From NCBI GenBank assembly GCA_947479815.1, contig CANKAT010000001.1:1-64000 (forward strand): a DNA stretch of 64,000 nucleotides, written 5' to 3'. The position numbers and the translations under genes are program-made. Below, one piece after another: positions 43,369 through 53,060 of this stretch (positions are counted from its first letter, which is position 1; every line of letters starts with the position of its first letter). The stretch is from Sphingobacteriaceae bacterium (GTDB lineage: Bacteria; Bacteroidota; Bacteroidia; Sphingobacteriales; Sphingobacteriaceae). The notes under the pieces are model-generated. The model did not search any database and was not told the DNA's origin. It was given only the letters and a program-made list of their open reading frames with translations.

Positions 43369-46300
43369 TTACTTTCTTTTTACTAAGTTCCCTAAACCAT
43401 CCGGAAGGGTATTCAAATAAGCCATCAGATCTGATAATTCTACAGGGCTCAATTGTTTATCTAATCCTGGAGGCATCATTGATATACTAAGTGGCTCAAT
43501 TGCCGTAATTTCTGACCTTGGAATACGAACCTGTAATCCCGGACCAGTTGCAATTAGTATAGCATCAGGTAATTGCTCCTTAAGAACACCGGTATATGTT
43601 GCAGTTTTTGTGGTAATTCTACTCGTTTCATACTCTCGGGCAAAGCTGGCACTTGGATATAAAATAGCTTCCAGAATATCATGTCCAGAGCGTATTTGAC
43701 CAATATTGGTCAGGTCTGGCCCAAAGATAGCGCCTTTTCCGGCCACAGCATGGCAAGAAGAGCAGACGCCCTTGCCGAAGAATATTTTTGCTCCTGAGGC
43801 CACATCGCCTCGGGTTAAACTTGCTTCAAGTTTTGTTAGTTCTGCCAACCTTCCCGCATTTTTCTCTGCTAATTTTGCTAATAAAGGATCTGCCGAACTC
43901 TTAATTTTTTGAGAATATGCATTTAATAATCCTTTCAATTCTTCTTCTGAAACATTGTCCAGCCGATCAGGACTTGCACTTAAAGCAGCAACCAAAGCTG
44001 AACCAACCTGCTCGTTTTTATTATTTTTAAATGCACTTATTAGGTTTGGCAAGAGGTAAACATCGGTTTTTGCCACCTGCTCTTCTGCAAGTTTAATCAG
44101 TTGGTCATCTGTCAGTTTTGCATTGGAAAGCAAACGGGCCGACATTTGCCTGATCGGCGATTCATTTTTATTCCCTAGAAAAGAGAATGCCATACTAAAT
44201 TCCGTATCCGACAAAACAGGTACCGAAAGTAATTTAGAGCTCAAGGCTTTCAATCGAAAATCAGGGCTTGTATTTACATTCTGTACAATTTGACTGAGCT
44301 GACCATTCAATGCTTTAATTCTTCTAGATTCAATCAGTCCCAAAACCTGAGATTTAATTTCAGTGCTCCCGCTATCAAGTAATTTACCTAATGCCTGAAC
44401 CCAAACTTGAGGAATAGTGTTCACCGAAGCATGGGCCATCACATCCAGTAAAAATGCCTTTTTTGTATCTGAGGGCGAATTACTTCCCAACTGATCAGCA
44501 AGAAAAGCCTGTAATTGTTTATCGTTACTAAAAGTGATCATTAGATCGCGGATAGCTGTAATATCTGTACCTGCAATTTCAAGCGCATTCAAACGGCCTT
44601 TCAGGAAGTCGATTACAATATCCGACCAATCGGGATGATGGGAAGCAACCCAGATTCCAATTTTTAGCAATTGAGAATTTTTGCTTGTTAGGAAAGGAGA
44701 TACGTTTTCCTTGTTAAGAGCGGTACCCCCAATTTGATCGAGTGCAATCAATGCCGTTCTTTTCACATTGGCAGAAGGGTTATTCAATGCCGCCTGCAAT
44801 AAATTCGCATCGTTCAATTTGATTAGAGCATAAATTAATGCATGCTCTTCAAAACGATCATTATTGATTACTGACGCTTTCAAAAGTGCAGGAACGGCAC
44901 GCTTATCGCCTATTTGACCCAAAGCAGTTGCAGCTTGCCTGCGGACAGCAAATCTATCTTTCTGAACCAGCTCCATCAGTTTGTTTACAGAGAGTTTGTC
45001 TTTAGCCAATCCTAAAGCACGGGCAGCAGAAGTTTTTACTAAGCCCGAAGGATCAATCAGGCCTGAACGTACTCCGATCATGGCATTTGGCGTAGCGATA
45101 CGCGAAAGTGCAAATATTCCAGCTGCACGCATTTCTTCACTCGCAGACTTCAGTAATGAACTTTTAATTGGCAAAACTGCTGCTTCTCCCTTACTAATCA
45201 ATAGCTCGATGGCATGATCACGAACAGCCATACGAGGGTCTTTCGTTGCGGCAACAAGTGCGGGTACCGCCATTGATTTCAAGTTCAATTTAGTACCCCA
45301 GGGATCATTAACTTTTGCAGCACCAGTTTTTCTGATTCTGTAAATTCCTCCTGGAACATCCAGCTTTGCAACCCTTGAAAGTGGACATCCTAAGATAAAC
45401 CAGCCACCAGTATTTACGACTAGCATACTACCGTCGGCATCTTCAAGCACATCCGTGAGGTGCATATCCTTAACGTTTGAGGTCACAAATGGCTCATCGG
45501 TAGTTTTATAAGTTGCACCATCAGCAATAACCTTATGGCGCATAATGCGCCCTGTATTAAATTCAGCACTAAAGAGGCTTCCCTGGTATTCATTACCCAT
45601 GGTGTTTCCACGATAACGCATAATTCCGGATGGAGCCACTCTAGCCATTTTATTCATTACTGGCATCAAATCGCCGGTTAAAATAAATTTATCCTTTTCA
45701 ATCACCGGATTATTTTTTGGATACGTTCCTCCTTCTACCCAGTGCATAATTGCATCACGCATACCTGCCTGAGGATCAATAAAATAAGTCATTGTTCCAA
45801 CGGTCTCACCGGATGGCATAAATGCCAGCTCAATCGAATTGTCGAAACCGCCACCGGCCATGGATTCTAATCCGCTGCCATCAGGTCTGCATCTCCAAAT
45901 ACGGGCGGTATTTCCTTTCAGATTGACCCCCTCTTTAGTAGTGATGTCAAATCCGCGGCGGGCATCTGTCATGTATAACCAGCCATCTGGACCCAGAAAT
46001 GGACCTCCCAATAAAGCTCCATTTGAATTTAAAACCCAACCCGTAAGAACTACTTCGCGCTTATCGGCAACACCATCTCCATCTGTATCGGTAAGGCGTA
46101 AAAGATCTGGCGAAGAAGTGACATACAAACTTCCATTATAAAATACACCTCCTTTTGGAAAGGATAGTGAATCGGCAAATATCTTGCTCTTATCAAATTT
46201 TCCATCACCATCGGTATCTTCCAACAAGCGAACGTGATAGGGTGGGTTCTTCAACATTCCTTGGTTTGTTGGTGAACTGCCATCCGATTCGAATACAAAC

Positions 46301-46521
46301 AACCTGCCATCAGCATCAAAAGAGGCAAACATGGGATAAGAGATCATACCGGGATCAACAGCCCGTTCAATGGTAAATCCTTCGGGAACTTGGAGCCCGT
46401 CGAGTTCAGGAACAGCAGTTTCTTTTTCTTTATTGCCAAGGAAAAACAAGACACTGGCAGAAAGAACTAATACTGTTGCAAGCTGAAAAGGTGATTTAAA
46501 GATTTTTGTAAAATAGCTCAT
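43369..46521 (-). CDS. PVC-type dehydrogenase/HEAT/cytochrome c protein, 1050 aa
   Basis: An N-terminal membrane anchor (ATVLVLSASVLFFLG) leads into a beta-propeller domain typical of PVC-type membrane-bound dehydrogenases (VPEGFTIERA; RLFVFESDG; LLEDTDGDGKFDKSKIF; LTDTDGDGVADKREV), about 40-400. A stretch of HEAT-type repeats follows (about 420-880; AVRRQAATALGQIGDKRAVPAL). A c-type cytochrome lies near residue 922 with the heme motif CSSCH and a distal Met in SISMMPPGL. It should oxidise a substrate in the periplasm and pass electrons on. The family is widespread in Planctomycetes and Bacteroidota. A second such gene lies at 49935, with two dimethylformamidase-like genes in between. Confidence 0.88.
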   Translation of the reverse strand: MSYFTKIFKSPFQLATVLVLSASVLFFLGNKEKETAVPELDGLQVPEGFTIERAVDPGMISYPMFASFDADGRLFVFESDGSSPTNQGMLKNPPYHVRLLEDTDGDGKFDKSKIFADSLSFPKGGVFYNGSLYVTSSPDLLRLTDTDGDGVADKREVVLTGWVLNSNGALLGGPFLGPDGWLYMTDARRGFDITTKEGVNLKGNTARIWRCRPDGSGLESMAGGGFDNSIELAFMPSGETVGTMTYFIDPQAGMRDAIMHWVEGGTYPKNNPVIEKDKFILTGDLMPVMNKMARVAPSGIMRYRGNTMGNEYQGSLFSAEFNTGRIMRHKVIADGATYKTTDEPFVTSNVKDMHLTDVLEDADGSMLVVNTGGWFILGCPLSRVAKLDVPGGIYRIRKTGAAKVNDPWGTKLNLKSMAVPALVAATKDPRMAVRDHAIELLISKGEAAVLPIKSSLLKSASEEMRAAGIFALSRIATPNAMIGVRSGLIDPSGLVKTSAARALGLAKDKLSVNKLMELVQKDRFAVRRQAATALGQIGDKRAVPALLKASVINNDRFEEHALIYALIKLNDANLLQAALNNPSANVKRTALIALDQIGGTALNKENVSPFLTSKNSQLLKIGIWVASHHPDWSDIVIDFLKGRLNALEIAGTDITAIRDLMITFSNDKQLQAFLADQLGSNSPSDTKKAFLLDVMAHASVNTIPQVWVQALGKLLDSGSTEIKSQVLGLIESRRIKALNGQLSQIVQNVNTSPDFRLKALSSKLLSVPVLSDTEFSMAFSFLGNKNESPIRQMSARLLSNAKLTDDQLIKLAEEQVAKTDVYLLPNLISAFKNNKNEQVGSALVAALSASPDRLDNVSEEELKGLLNAYSQKIKSSADPLLAKLAEKNAGRLAELTKLEASLTRGDVASGAKIFFGKGVCSSCHAVAGKGAIFGPDLTNIGQIRSGHDILEAILYPSASFAREYETSRITTKTATYTGVLKEQLPDAILIATGPGLQVRIPRSEITAIEPLSISMMPPGLDKQLSPVELSDLMAYLNTLPDGLGNLVKRK

Positions 46522-46565
46522 TTGTTTATTATAAATTTTAAAATGGTAATCTGTTTAATTTGAAA

Positions 46566-48182
46566 TTATTTCTTAAAAGCGGTTTTTATTCCGCAACGGT
46601 TTAAAAAGTTAGTCGTAATTTGTTGGACCCGCTCATCTACGCCATGTGAACGCCCAAAATGTGAATATGGAACAATAACTCCAGGAGGCTGCGACAATCC
46701 AAATGACCAATAGATAGTTGCGGCATTGAAAACCCAGTTACCTTTTCCACCGGGATAAACCGTTGCAGTATACTGTGATTTGGCATTTGTAGTATTAATC
46801 GTTTCGCCTTCGGCCACCACTTCTAAACCCGGAATATCAGCAGGATCGCCATGATGCTCCCATCCTACAAGCCCGGGGATCTTATCTCCCTTCTTCATAC
46901 CCGTACCTTCAAATATCCAATGTTCAGGTTTACTCACAATCCAGTCGGCAGAACCATTGAATGGATACATGGTTCTGGCACCGATCAGGGTATTTTCATT
47001 GGGCCAGTCATTCCGTTCAAATGGCCCCATGATACCAAGCGCTTCCTCTACCTTGCTAACCCCTCCAAAACGACCAATTCTAAAAATTGTACGATACGGA
47101 TTCTTCTTGGCATCGGTTACAGCCTGTTTTCGATCAAGCTCATCTTTTGCAAGGCCTGAATCTTTGTTAAGTTTTGCAGAATTCGTTTTAACCTCCGGCT
47201 TTAGATCAATCACCCACATCAATGAATTCCCGGAAAGAAATGCAGCATTAAGCCCACGAGCTACCGAATTTTTCACATTCTCAAACATTTGAAGCGTCCA
47301 GTATTCATCATGACCTATAGAAAGAAAGCATTTCACCCGGTCAAGGCCTTTAGCATCTGTATGGGTATCAATATTACTACAATAGGTAACATCATATCCT
47401 TCCTTTTCTAGCCAGTAGCAAAGTGGGTATTCCCAAAGTAAAAACTCACCAGACCCTTGTGAAAGCGGCTGATCCACTACCTGTGGATATTTCGAAAATG
47501 GGCGATTAAAGCTCGACCAAGTTCGTGCGCTATGCGGTTGCAGGGGAGGATCGCTGTTATAAAGTGAGTGCCTAGAATCAGGCCATTTATTATAAGCCTG
47601 CCAGGTGGCATCACTAGTTTGGAACATCAAATCAGCTTTTCTATCATCACGAACGATGAAAATGATATAACTCTCGTATCGGTGTGCGGTACAAGATAGT
47701 TTTCCTACATAAACTCCACTCATCCAATGTTCAGGAATTTTAAATGACGTAGTTTTATTCCAATCGCATTCTCGCAAACGATGTTCAGCAATTGGAGGAA
47801 CAAGCTGTGGTTGCACAGAGAATGGCCCCAATTTTTGCATGAAACGTCCACCCTTGCCTCCATAATATCCCATGCGATAGAAATCAATGTTTACATCAGT
47901 TTGGGATGATGCACTTAAAAAAATATCAATCGACTCGCCGGCACGAAGACTCATTTTGGAACAGTAGCCTTCGATTTCTTTGGAACGTAGTTCTTCAGAT
48001 TTTACATAAGTTAGTTGCCAGTCAGTAGTGCCCTGCTTTTTATTCTCTGCTACAATCAGGTTGCTTCTTTGCTGCTCAGCATTTGAAAAACCAGACAATG
48101 GTAGCAAAGCAGCAACCAATCCTGCATTAACAGCCCCTTTAAGAACATCCCTACGACTTATTTTATTCTTTGATTTCTTCAT
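46566..48182 (-). CDS. Tat-exported N,N-dimethylformamidase beta-subunit-like protein
   Basis: A Tat signal (KISRRDVLKGAVNAGLVAALLPLSGF) precedes a region with an Ig-like strand pattern (GESIDIFLSASSQTDVNIDFYRMGYYGGKGGRFM) and the DMFase large-subunit-like domain: LMFQTSDATWQAYNKWPDS, SGEFLLWEYPLCYWLEKEGYDVTYCSN, FLSIGHDEYWT and LSGNSLMWVI. In the characterised enzyme this domain holds a mononuclear iron amidohydrolase site; whether the iron ligands are conserved I did not verify. The family is mostly uncharacterised in Bacteroidota and the substrate is probably not dimethylformamide. It is a paralogue of the next gene, 44 bases from the cytochrome gene downstream. Confidence 0.82.
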   Translation of the reverse strand: MKKSKNKISRRDVLKGAVNAGLVAALLPLSGFSNAEQQRSNLIVAENKKQGTTDWQLTYVKSEELRSKEIEGYCSKMSLRAGESIDIFLSASSQTDVNIDFYRMGYYGGKGGRFMQKLGPFSVQPQLVPPIAEHRLRECDWNKTTSFKIPEHWMSGVYVGKLSCTAHRYESYIIFIVRDDRKADLMFQTSDATWQAYNKWPDSRHSLYNSDPPLQPHSARTWSSFNRPFSKYPQVVDQPLSQGSGEFLLWEYPLCYWLEKEGYDVTYCSNIDTHTDAKGLDRVKCFLSIGHDEYWTLQMFENVKNSVARGLNAAFLSGNSLMWVIDLKPEVKTNSAKLNKDSGLAKDELDRKQAVTDAKKNPYRTIFRIGRFGGVSKVEEALGIMGPFERNDWPNENTLIGARTMYPFNGSADWIVSKPEHWIFEGTGMKKGDKIPGLVGWEHHGDPADIPGLEVVAEGETINTTNAKSQYTATVYPGGKGNWVFNAATIYWSFGLSQPPGVIVPYSHFGRSHGVDERVQQITTNFLNRCGIKTAFKK

Positions 48183-48261
48183 TCTTATTGGAACTCAAGA
48201 TCATAATTGATAACACCTATTGGTATGCCTTTTTAACTAATTGAATGAGTGTTTAAATGAT

Positions 48262-49800
48262 TTATAAAGCTTTCGATTTACGCAACAAATTATGCATAAT
48301 TTGCTGAACCCGTTTATCAGGACCATGCGGACGGCTCCAATGCGACCATGGTAGCGTATGACCTGGTGGCATACCTAAAGCCTGTGCCCAAAAAATGGTT
48401 GAAGCACTGAACACAATATTTCCCTTTGGAGCAGTATAGATTGTCGAGGTCCATTGTTGAGGTTTTACTCCGCCACTCCAAGCGGTACCTTCTGCAACAA
48501 TCTCAAGTCCTGGAATTGGAGCGGGTTCGCCCATATATTCCCAGCCAATAAGCCCCGGAATACGATCTCCCTTTTTAATCCCAGTATCCTTAAACATCCA
48601 GTGCTCAGGTTTGGTGATAATCCAATCGCCACCCCCTGTTATAGGATTTATATTGCGAACCCCCATTAAGAATCCTTCATCAGGGCCGCGCTCAGGAAAT
48701 GGTCCGTTAATATTCTCGCGATCAATGGCATACTTGTTTTGAGCCCCATATGGGCCACCCCTAAAAATTATCCGGTTTTCGTCTCCATTGCTATTTGCCC
48801 GAAATGGTGAAACCCAGCAAACTGAATTACCTGATAAAAACAATAGATTAACGCCCTCGTCACGCATCTTTACCACACTGTTATACTGACGAATGTCCCA
48901 ATACTCATCATGTCCAACACTTATAAAAGATTTACACTTTAAACCACGTTCAGGTGAAATCATGTCGCTATTAGAACAATAGCTTACATCATATCCATGT
49001 TCTTCAAGAAAATAGGTTAACGGATGTTCGAGTGAAAGAAATTCGCCCGAACCAAAGGAAAGGGGGTCATTTACAACACCTGTATATTGCGACTGACGAC
49101 CATAGGGACGATCAAAGCTAACATCAGCCCATGGACCTTCATTACCTTTGGGGTGGGTATAAACCGAATAATTATTTGGCCATCTATTATATGCCTGCCA
49201 AGTATTATCAGAACATTGAAAAAGCACGTCGGCAGGACGGTCATCTCGGACTATAAAAATGATATAACTTTGCCAGTAAGGAACATTCTCATCACCGGGT
49301 AAAGTTGTTAAACGACCCAGATAAATCCCACTTAACCAATCATCGGGAATAGTAATTGAAGTACAGGGCTTCCATTTACATTCATGCAAATTTTTGAGCC
49401 CAAGCTTAGGTACAGGCTGTGAATAACCCTCAAAAGGGCCCATTTTAAGTAACAATCGAGCACCGCATCCGCCATAATATCCAGTACGGAAGATCTCGAT
49501 CTCAAATTTCACATTCTGATCTGTTGAAACCATAATATCAATAGATTCTCCGGCTTTAGCACTTTGTTTTGAGCAATATCCCTCAATCGAAGGACAACGC
49601 TGACCATCACGATCGGGACGTACACGGGTTAACTGCCAGTCTATTGAACCTTGTTTTTTATTCTCAGCCTCAATCAAGCGACTTCTTTGCTGGTTTACCT
49701 CATTAAAGCCTGATAATGGCAAAAATGCTGCTGCTAATCCAGCCTGAGCAGCATTTTTTAGCAATTTACGACGTGATAAGTTGGTTATATTTTTTTTCAT
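48262..49800 (-). CDS. Tat-exported N,N-dimethylformamidase beta-subunit-like protein, paralogue
   Basis: This has the same architecture as its neighbour: Tat signal (NLSRRKLLKNAAQAGLAAAFLPLSGF), Ig-like part (IEIFRTGYYGGCGARLL), then VLFQCSDNTWQAYNRWPNN, SGEFLSLEHPLTYFLEEHGYDVSYCSN, FISVGHDEYWDIRQ and LSGNSVCWV. The end (STIFWAQALGMPPGHTLPWSHW) is also shared. It is shorter by 26 residues and lacks an insertion near 330-360. The pair probably arose by duplication and may act on related amides or form a complex. It lies between the two PVC-type cytochrome genes. Confidence 0.82.
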   Translation of the reverse strand: MKKNITNLSRRKLLKNAAQAGLAAAFLPLSGFNEVNQQRSRLIEAENKKQGSIDWQLTRVRPDRDGQRCPSIEGYCSKQSAKAGESIDIMVSTDQNVKFEIEIFRTGYYGGCGARLLLKMGPFEGYSQPVPKLGLKNLHECKWKPCTSITIPDDWLSGIYLGRLTTLPGDENVPYWQSYIIFIVRDDRPADVLFQCSDNTWQAYNRWPNNYSVYTHPKGNEGPWADVSFDRPYGRQSQYTGVVNDPLSFGSGEFLSLEHPLTYFLEEHGYDVSYCSNSDMISPERGLKCKSFISVGHDEYWDIRQYNSVVKMRDEGVNLLFLSGNSVCWVSPFRANSNGDENRIIFRGGPYGAQNKYAIDRENINGPFPERGPDEGFLMGVRNINPITGGGDWIITKPEHWMFKDTGIKKGDRIPGLIGWEYMGEPAPIPGLEIVAEGTAWSGGVKPQQWTSTIYTAPKGNIVFSASTIFWAQALGMPPGHTLPWSHWSRPHGPDKRVQQIMHNLLRKSKAL

Positions 49801-49934
49801 TCACTCAGGTTAACAGCAGGTTTAGTATTTAATATAGTGTATTTGGCTTTGAAAAAAGGGGGCAATTATTTATTAAAATCCTCTTTAGACTATAAAATTC
49901 ATGCCCTTTTGAAATCATAGCCTTTAACTAGTTA

Positions 49935-52907
49935 TTAAGAGCCTCCCTTTAGGTAAGCGATCAATTTTGACATTTCATCTTTAGTAATATTTTGTTCCAA
50001 TCCATCGGGCATCAAGGATAGTCCCGAATTACCCAGGTTTGCAATGTTCTTACGCAAAACGGCTTCATCTGTACCAAAAGTTGTACGCAAGGTAAGGCTG
50101 TTTTCCGTTTCTGAAACCAGCCAACCGCTGATTGTTCGCCCATCTTTTGTAGTTACTGAAACTGATTGGTATGCTGGTAAAACCTCGTAATTGGGAACCA
50201 GAATATGAAGTAACAATGCCTCTGCTGGTTGATTTTTTACCCCTGTCAAATCTGGGCCTACTTTACCGCCCTCTTTTTGATAGGTATGGCAAGCTGAACA
50301 AGATTTTTGAAAAACAGCTTTGCCCAATCTTCCATCTGCGGAAGCGCTGAGACTAAGTTTATAACCCTGATAAATCTTCATCCGATCGCCCCCCTCTAGT
50401 TCCTTAAACAGCAGCTTTGCCTGATCACTTACCTGAACATCCTTACTTGAAAGTAGGCGGGTACGGTCGGCAGAGGAAATTTCGGCCTCTTTGATATCTC
50501 CTTTTTCAATGGCCCTAAATAGCTCTTTGATAAATATTGTTTTAGAAACCAATGCCGAGGTTACTGCTGATTTTAGTCTCGGTGTATAAGCCGACCAAGA
50601 TTGCTTGGCCGTAAGCATAGCTGCGCCTCTTGCATCATTCAATCGTGAGATCGAAGAAACCACTCCTAATAAAAGTTCAGGTGGATTACCAGGGTCAAGC
50701 AATTTCTGTAATGTTTTATTGGCACGATCAAAATCAGTAAACCCGAGCAAGGCCGTTGCGCGAACGCGCGCTGCACTTGCCACTGTAGGATTCTCAGCGA
50801 TCTTACTTGTTGCTGAAATAAAATTATCTAATTGAAGATCTGAAACTTGTTCTCCCTGCAAAGCATAAATAAATCCTTTGCTTGAGCTACTGAAATCTTT
50901 TGCTCTTCCAGAGGCCCCTTCAGCTAATCCTAGCAAGCTTGATACCCGCCAGTCCATACCTGAAGAAGCATCCAAAACATCCTTCATAAAAATACGAGAC
51001 TCGGCAACAGTGCCACCATTGCCAAGCAATCGTCCCAGATCCTGCATCACTAATGAAAAAGCTATTGGATCGGCATTTTTCTGAGCTTTGAATGCTGCTA
51101 AAAACTGAGGAATACGTTTTTCAATTCCACTTAGCACTCCAGCACGAACCCATTGATCAGCACCATCGCGTGCTGCAACTACGGCCATTGCATTTATCAC
51201 ACCAGGACCTTCTAGAGAGCCCAATACCAATGCTGTATTAAAACGAACACGCATGGCCTCATCTTTTGCAGATATAGTTAACATCTGCACCAATTCAGGA
51301 TATTTATCACTCAACCCTCCGGCAAGCAATACTGCCTGCTCACGAACTCCAGAAACCTTATCCTTCAAGGCCATCTTAACAATACTTAAATTCAGAGAGT
51401 TTAGTGAATGAAGCAACCATAAAGCACGTGCGCGGCTTTCTGGATAAACTCCCTCTGATGCAATTTTGCCAAGTCCATTTACTAGTGTAGTGGAAGCATC
51501 ATTTTTTTCGAGCAATAAACGGTGTGCTGTGGCACGCTCCCACTCCTCAGAAGAAGCAAGAGAAGCCAATATTTTTACCATACTACTTTTAGAACTCAGG
51601 CGGGAAGAGATTTCTGCTATATTATCTTTGAAGTCTTTTCTAACAATACGGTAGATTCTGCCATCCGTTTTTCCACTTTCCCAATCCAAACCTGGTCTTG
51701 CCTCTTCGGGAACATAGGACGGATGATCGATGACCTTGCGATGCATATCGGCCAGGTAAAGAGCCCCCTCAGGACCATGCTGCAGAAATACAGGGCGGAA
51801 CCATTCATCTGTTGAGGATAAAAACTCGCGCCCTTCATAAGGAATTTTGGAACGAAAGGAAACAGTTTCGGGATTGACAAGCTGTCGCTGAACCAGATTT
51901 TGAGCCGATTCACAAATAAATATATTGCCCTGATGAGCTGGTGTTAGAGCTGTTCCGTTAAAAGCAAGCAGTCCACTAGCCGCCGTGAACGTACCCGCAT
52001 GTGAGCGGCCAATAAGTTTTGGGATGAAGTCAGCACTAGTTACTGAATGTGAGATGGGATAAACCACTGCATCGGCCTCAGTTTTAGAAACATTCTGCAC
52101 ACTTTCATTGAAAAGCAGGTTTGGGTTTCTCTTCAAATACCAGGGTTCCATCACAGTATGCATAACGGGATGACGGTTTGAAGACCCGAAACGTCTGCCA
52201 TAGGGATCGAATGTTAAACCAAACTGGCTTTTTCCTCCGGTAACCTGAAACTCAAAAGTTTCGGGATGAAAACGGCCGTCGGCAGACTTATAGGATACAG
52301 CTGGGCGATCGGGATGTTCAGGAGAAGTAATCGATCCGCCATTCAAACCTCCGGTCACATAGATCCAGCCATCGAGGCCCAGAATCGGGTGACTCGTTCT
52401 GATCTGGGCAGTTTGAGTGGCAAAAAAACCAGTAAGCACTACTTTTTTAATATCAGCAACACCGTCACCAGTGGTATCTTTCAGATAAAATAGATCTGGC
52501 GAACAGGTAACAAATACCCCTCCTTTCCAGGGAAGTATCCCATTGGGATAGGTCAAGCCAGTGGCAAATTCAGTTCGCTTATCGTATTTCCCATCGCCAT
52601 CTGTATCCTTTAATAAGGCAATCCGGCCAAGACGAGTAGGTGACCCCCCTTCTGCAGGGTCAGGATATCCGCGATCTTCAACCACATACATTTGCCGATC
52701 TTCATCAAATACCAAGGCCACAGGATCAATAACAAGAGGTTCAGAAGCGATCAGGTCGATGCGCATTCCGGGCTCGATCTGGAAACTATCTAGAGCCTTT
52801 TTCAGCCGTGCAGAACGCGGATCGGGTTGAAGCGCAGCTATTGTAAGTGTAAATGCTATGAATAACAAGCCAAAAATCAGGTATCGTTTGAAATAAAATT
52901 TGTTCAT
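49935..52907 (-). CDS. PVC-type dehydrogenase/HEAT/cytochrome c protein, 990 aa
   Basis: I choose ATG 52907 (MNKFYFKRYLIFGLLFIAFTLTIAA), which gives a signal or anchor segment; the ORF-track start 66 bases upstream adds residues with no role. Domains: beta-propeller (about 45-400; DLIASEPLVIDPVALVFDEDRQMYVVEDRG, LLKDTDGDGKYDKRTEF, LKDTTGDGVADIKKVVLTG), HEAT-like repeats (about 420-820) and a cytochrome c near residue 870 (CSACHTYQKEGGKVGPDLTGV) with distal Met in LSLMPDGLEQ. It is a paralogue of the 43369-46521 product but divergent. A gap of 153 bases separates it from the ceramidase-like gene upstream, so it may start a sub-operon. Confidence 0.87.
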   Translation of the reverse strand: MNKFYFKRYLIFGLLFIAFTLTIAALQPDPRSARLKKALDSFQIEPGMRIDLIASEPLVIDPVALVFDEDRQMYVVEDRGYPDPAEGGSPTRLGRIALLKDTDGDGKYDKRTEFATGLTYPNGILPWKGGVFVTCSPDLFYLKDTTGDGVADIKKVVLTGFFATQTAQIRTSHPILGLDGWIYVTGGLNGGSITSPEHPDRPAVSYKSADGRFHPETFEFQVTGGKSQFGLTFDPYGRRFGSSNRHPVMHTVMEPWYLKRNPNLLFNESVQNVSKTEADAVVYPISHSVTSADFIPKLIGRSHAGTFTAASGLLAFNGTALTPAHQGNIFICESAQNLVQRQLVNPETVSFRSKIPYEGREFLSSTDEWFRPVFLQHGPEGALYLADMHRKVIDHPSYVPEEARPGLDWESGKTDGRIYRIVRKDFKDNIAEISSRLSSKSSMVKILASLASSEEWERATAHRLLLEKNDASTTLVNGLGKIASEGVYPESRARALWLLHSLNSLNLSIVKMALKDKVSGVREQAVLLAGGLSDKYPELVQMLTISAKDEAMRVRFNTALVLGSLEGPGVINAMAVVAARDGADQWVRAGVLSGIEKRIPQFLAAFKAQKNADPIAFSLVMQDLGRLLGNGGTVAESRIFMKDVLDASSGMDWRVSSLLGLAEGASGRAKDFSSSSKGFIYALQGEQVSDLQLDNFISATSKIAENPTVASAARVRATALLGFTDFDRANKTLQKLLDPGNPPELLLGVVSSISRLNDARGAAMLTAKQSWSAYTPRLKSAVTSALVSKTIFIKELFRAIEKGDIKEAEISSADRTRLLSSKDVQVSDQAKLLFKELEGGDRMKIYQGYKLSLSASADGRLGKAVFQKSCSACHTYQKEGGKVGPDLTGVKNQPAEALLLHILVPNYEVLPAYQSVSVTTKDGRTISGWLVSETENSLTLRTTFGTDEAVLRKNIANLGNSGLSLMPDGLEQNITKDEMSKLIAYLKGGS

Positions 52908-53060
52908 AAACTTGTTAAATAAAATAGTAGTAGAAAATTCTCTAATTAAATATAAATGCTTAAAGCATAACATGATAGTACTTTTCCAAAGAAGAAATAT
53001 ACTATTTTATCACCTGCTTAAACCAATAAATTAACATTTTTTTTAATCAATTCTTAAATT

